Shown here: positions 7,848 to 10,872 of the stretch, one piece after another
How the letters are laid out: each line of letters starts with the position of its first letter
How positions within the stretch are numbered: position 1 is the stretch's first letter
NCBI GenBank assembly: GCA_963708515.1
Contig: CAVPSX010000020.1
Coordinates: 1 to 10,872, forward strand
Source of the DNA: JAPLJM01 sp963708515
GTDB lineage: Bacteria > Desulfobacterota > Syntrophia > Syntrophales > Fen-1087
Length of the DNA: 10,872 bases
Direction: 5' to 3'
The notes under the pieces: model-generated
Databases searched by the model: none
What the model was told of the DNA's origin: nothing
The model's input: the letters and a program-made list of their open reading frames with translations, nothing else
Translations under genes and position numbers: made by a program

Positions 7848-10514
7848 ATGGATAATGCTGAAAAAATATTGCGTTCACGCACTGAGCTGTGCAGCCAGGT
7901 GCCGGTCCTTGCCCCGAATACCGAAGAGGAAGGCGGCTGCGGCGTCACCGGATTTATCAGTTCCATTCCCGTGACCGGGAAAAACATCTTCGAGCCGTCC
8001 GTGCAGATGCACAACAGGGGCAACGGAAAAGGCGGCGGCATCGGCGCTGTCGGATTTGTTCCCGAAGCGCTGGGTGTTTCCAGACAGGTTCTGGATGAAG
8101 ACTACATGTTCCACATCGCCCTGCTGGATGACAGCGTTGCGGACGAGATTGAAAACACCTTCATCAAGCCTTTTTTCAAGATCGACAAGTCGGAGAAGCT
8201 GGCCACCATTGATGACTATCGCAGTATCGGTCTGGATGTCAGACCTCCGGATATCATGCGTTATTTCGTCCGCGTCAAGGACGATGTCCTGGATAAATTC
8301 ATTGCGGACAACAACTTTTCATCCCTGGACAGGCGCGATGCCGAGGACGAGTTCGTCTATCAGAACAGCTTCAAGATCAACACGCAGTATTATGCCTCCC
8401 TCGGCGAAAAAAAGGCCTTTGTCATGTCCCACGGCCGGAACATGATGATCCTGAAAATCGTCGGATATGCGGAAAACGTTGTCCGGTACTATAAACTGGA
8501 TGATTTCAAGGCCCATGCCTGGCTGGCCCACCAGCGCTATCCGACCCGCGGCCGTGTCTGGCATCCCGGCGGCTGCCATCCGTTCAGCGCGCTCAACGAG
8601 GCGCTGGTGCACAACGGCGATTTTGCCAACTACCAGTCGGTCTACGAATATCTCAAGCAGCGGAACTATCACCCCCTGTTTCTGACGGATACGGAAGAAG
8701 CGGCGCTGCTGCTCGATCTGTGGAGCAGGGTCTACAAATATCCCCTGGAATACCTGATTGAGGCCATGGCGCCGACATCGGAAATGGATTTCGACATGCT
8801 GCCTGCCGAAAAGCAGGAGCTCTACAAGGCCATCCAGACCCATCATGTCAATGCATCGCCCGACGGGCCGTGGTTCTTCATTATCGCGCGCAATGACGTC
8901 AAGAATGACCAGTTCCAGCTGATCGGCATTACCGATACGGCCATGCTGCGGCCCCAGGTGTTTGCCCTGCAGGAGGGCGAGGTGCAGATCGGCCTGATCT
9001 GCTCGGAAAAGCAGGCCATCGATGCGACGCTGATTTCGCTGGAACGGGAAGATCCGCGCTTCGGACCCATTGCCGACAAATACTGGAATGCCCGCGGCGG
9101 CAGCTATACCGACGGCGGCTCGTTTATTTTCAGCCTGAAAGATGCGGCGACGGCTCGGGAACAAAAAACTCATCTGCACCGACAAATTCGGAAAAGTGAT
9201 CGAAACGCCCAAAGACAAGGTCATCTGCGATGTCTCAAAAGCAGATCACAGTCACAGATGACTGCAAAGCCATCGAAGAAAAGCTTGGCGCCTTGTTTTC
9301 CGGAAACGAGACAGTCATGCGGCGGCACAGAAATTTTTGCCTATGTCCGGGACAACATCGGCGGATTTGATCCGGACAAGCTTCAGATTTGCGATTGAAA
9401 CCATCAAGGGTCATGCCCTGAAGAATGATGACTTCAAGCAGATGGCCATCGATGCCCTGACGCTTTTAAATGACCGGCGCTACAACACCGGCAGGATCAA
9501 AAGAAGTTCCCTGCAGCATGTCCTGAAAATCAGCCTGGATGAGATTTTTGACGCCACGCCGATGATCACGGAAAGATCGCAATTCCCGGTTCAGCCGGAT
9601 TGATTTTGCCACCCGCGATCAACTGCGCGCACCGCAGAATAATGAGAAAATCCTGATCATCGATGCCGAACATTTTGAGCCGGAAGGCGACAATTGCGAT
9701 GCGGTGATGATGGTCAAGGCCTACAAGCTCGGCTGGAAGCGGTTCATCGTCTACAAATACCGCGGCCAGCGGTTTACCGGCTGCGGCTTCGGTCCGGCAA
9801 CCAAAGGATGTGCGGATTGATGTCTACGGCTCATCCGGCGATTATCTGGCATCGGGCATTGACGGCATGGAAATTTATGTTCACGGCAATGCCCAGGATC
9901 AGCTCTGCCAGATCATGAAAGAGGGCAAGCTGGTGGTGTTCGGCGATGTCGGCCAGACATTCATGTACGGCGCCAAAGGCGGCACGGCCTATATCATGGG
10001 CAATGCCGCCGGGCGGCCCCTGATCAATGCCGTCGGCAAGCCGCGGGTGGTCATCAACGGAACCGCCCTGGACTATCTGGCGGAATCCTTCATGGCCGGC
10101 GATCCGCTCAACGGCGGCGGATTTGTTATTCTGAACGGCATCGGATTCGATGATAATGACGGGTCGATCCGCGAATATGATTCGCCTTATCCCGGGTCCA
10201 ATATTTTTTCTCTGGCCTCCGGCGGCGCGATTTATGTCCGGGACCCGCAGAAGAAACTGGTTGATGAGCAGCTCAATGGCGGAGAGTTCGGACAATTACC
10301 GATGCCGACTGGAAGCTGATCCTGCCTTATCTGAAGGAGAATGAAGATCTTTTCGGTATTACGGTTGAGAGGCTTTTGACGGTTGACAATCAAAAAAGAG
10401 AGCCCGGCGACGTCTACAGAAAAATAAGGCCCCGAAAAGGCCGCAGCAGCCGTCAAAAAAGACGATGACGGGCTGGAGGAATGGACTCTGGAATGTCAAC
10501 ATGATCCTGTCTAG
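7848..10514 (+). CDS. Class II glutamine amidotransferase fused to GXGXG domain (glutamate synthase domains 1 + 3), frameshifted
   Basis: Releases ammonia from glutamine and channels it to the synthase subunit. The first 435 or so codons are uninterrupted. EEEGGCGVTGFISS places the nucleophile at Cys31 after a predicted 30-residue propeptide. MHNRGNGKGGGIG, HQRYPTRGRVWHPGG and ALVHNGDFANYQSV match the conserved Ntn-amidotransferase positions (RG, HQR, HNGD). After a linker (about 9150-9650) comes the GXGXG beta-helix: GSSGDYLASGIDGMEIYVHG, GDVGQTFMYGAKGGTAYIMG, GDPLNGGGFVILNG. The FMN domain that lies between these two parts in bacterial GltB is absent; it is the upstream gene. Frame breaks: about 9155, 9256, 9330, 9387, 9575, 9803, 10296. 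As read, the final frame stops at 10466-10468. Removing one C from CCCC near 10432 gives a more natural acidic tail (EKAAAAVKKDDDGLEEW) ending at TAG 10512-10514, which I prefer. Length about 885 residues. Confidence 0.9.
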
Positions 10515-10518
10515 TTTT

Positions 10519-10685
10519 CATCCGGAAACGGTTCTTTTCCGCCTTGGCGTTGTCAATCTTCGGACTTGCTTGTGCGGCGTACACGGTGTACGCCTCCGCA
10601 CAATCCCTTGATTTCCTTGCCAAGACGAAAAATCCCTCATTTCCGACTTGAAAACCAATCGTGTCTCATCCGGACTTTCCGGATG
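10519..10685. repeat. MITE/REP-like intergenic element with 10-bp terminal inverted repeats and three hairpins
   Basis: CATCCGGAAA at 10519-10528 and TTTCCGGATG at 10676-10685 are perfect inverted copies bounding 167 bases. Inside: CGGAAA/TTTCCG (10523-10528 with 10536-10541); CTTGGC/GCCAAG (10543-10548 with 10619-10624); and a central stem. Nested ends and a near-central palindrome are typical of short non-autonomous or REP-type repeats. It starts directly after the preferred stop of the amidotransferase gene (10514) and ends 21 bases before the next ATG. Only one copy is in this window, so dispersal elsewhere in the genome is unproven. Confidence 0.5.
10570..10603. terminator. Strong hairpin after the glutamate synthase operon, possible terminator
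   Basis: TTGTGCGG (10570-10577) pairs with CCGCACAA (10596-10603), and CGTACA (10578-10583) with TGTACG (10587-10592), leaving a CGG loop and a 3-base CCT bulge: 14 pairs in all. It lies 55 bases after TAG 10514. The following bases (TCCCTTGATTTCC) are only mildly T-rich, so a classic U-tract is missing. It could act as a terminator, an mRNA 3'-end stabiliser, or simply the core of the surrounding repeat element. Confidence 0.45.
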
Positions 10686-10690
10686 GACAC
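10661..10690. repeat. 13-bp hairpin just upstream of the KaiC/PPDK-like start
   Basis: GTGTC (10661-10665) pairs with GACAC (10686-10690) and CATCCGGA (10667-10674) with TCCGGATG (10678-10685); only T10666 is unpaired and the loop is CTT. The stem ends 16 bases before ATG 10707 and could affect termination of upstream transcripts or the 5' end of the gene A message. The inner arm is also the right terminal inverted repeat of the surrounding element. Confidence 0.5.
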
Positions 10691-10706
10691 TATCAAAGGT
10701 GAGGTA

Positions 10707-10872
10707 ATGATCCCGATATCCTGCGTCAGTACAGGCATTAGTGGATTGGACAAAACCCTTAATTACCTGCAGATGGGCGATAATGTTGTTTTTCAGGTCG
10801 ATCAGGTTGACGACTACAAGACATTTGTAACGCCGTATTTAAGAGCTGCTTCAGAAAAAGGTCGGCGCATCG
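10707..10872 (+). CDS. N-terminus of KaiC-like / PPDK-type protein, truncated by window end
   Basis: ATG 10707-10709 follows AAGGTGAGG (10696-10704), a good ribosome-binding site with AAGG seven bases from the start. Fifty-five residues are visible: STGISGLDKTLNYLQMGD is the typical KaiC/RadA opening (TGIxGLDxxL...G), followed by NVVFQVDQVDDYKTFVTPYL and SEKGRRI. In KaiC the segment after the first strand is the Walker A loop GxxGxGKT; here it reads VDQVDDYKT, with the glycines lost and only Lys38-Thr39 kept, so ATP binding by this domain is doubtful. The frame is open to the last base. The visible part is exactly what is missing from the gene at 1-2417; it is either that gene's own start (circular or tandem unit) or the start of a neighbouring paralogue. 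Confidence 0.85.
   Translation, partial: MIPISCVSTGISGLDKTLNYLQMGDNVVFQVDQVDDYKTFVTPYLRAASEKGRRI

Noticed and set aside
8319..9224. Long open frame (301 codons) on the - strand
   Set aside because: It lies fully antisense to the intact part of the amidotransferase gene, whose motifs are unmistakable; the - frame has no family motif.
1..10468. Programmed frameshifting or genuine pseudogenes
   Set aside because: Too many shifts in every gene, in both directions, without slippery-site/stem context; sequencing error explains them better.
1..10872. CRISPR array, tRNA, rRNA, transposase, replication or partition genes
   Set aside because: I looked for repeats with regular spacers, tRNA-like cloverleafs and characteristic protein motifs and saw none; this also counts against a conventional plasmid.

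Overview
The window looks like genomic DNA of an anaerobic bacterium, probably a Desulfobacterota/Syntrophales-type organism (Syntrophus or Smithella relatives). This is inferred from gene content and intergenic style, not from a marker gene. All supported genes lie on the + strand. The sequence carries about 45 small reading-frame breaks, roughly one per 200 coding bases. Most can be repaired by adding or removing one base, often in a homopolymer, and protein similarity continues across each one. I therefore read them as uncorrected sequencing or assembly errors and give each gene its full span across the breaks.

Layout: (A) bases 1-2417, the bulk of a large protein joining a degenerate KaiC/RecA-like domain to a pyruvate-phosphate-dikinase-type ATP-binding domain. 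(Intergenic) 2418-3023, AT-rich, with palindromes, direct repeats and a foldable leader. (B) 3024-4400, FAD-linked oxidase. (C) 4394-4885, small protein with two [4Fe-4S] motifs. (D) 4932-6348, two [4Fe-4S] motifs plus a divergent glutamate-synthase-like barrel. (E) 6345-7830, [4Fe-4S] motifs plus a canonical glutamate synthase FMN domain. (F) 7848 to about 10514, class II glutamine amidotransferase fused to a GXGXG domain. (Intergenic) 10515-10706, an inverted-repeat-rich, MITE-like stretch. (A') 10707-10872, the start of another, or the same, KaiC/PPDK-like gene.

B to F look like one operon: B/C and D/E overlap, and the other gaps are 46 and 17 bases. Together E and F supply the three functional parts of a glutamate synthase large subunit: glutaminase, FMN/Fe-S synthase and GXGXG helix. 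No NAD(P)H-dependent small subunit (GltD) is present. The FAD oxidase, the HdrC/GlcF-like protein C and the ferredoxin domains of D and E are the obvious candidates for electron delivery instead. D appears to be a paralogue of E that has lost the cluster-binding cysteines following the barrel.

The two ends of the window fit together. The last in-frame residues (...SEKGRRI) are followed, in family logic, by the first residues of the window (VYMRFAKH...), with only one base of register difference. The window may therefore be a closed circle, a tandem-repeat unit or a circularised assembly artefact, with gene A spanning the join.
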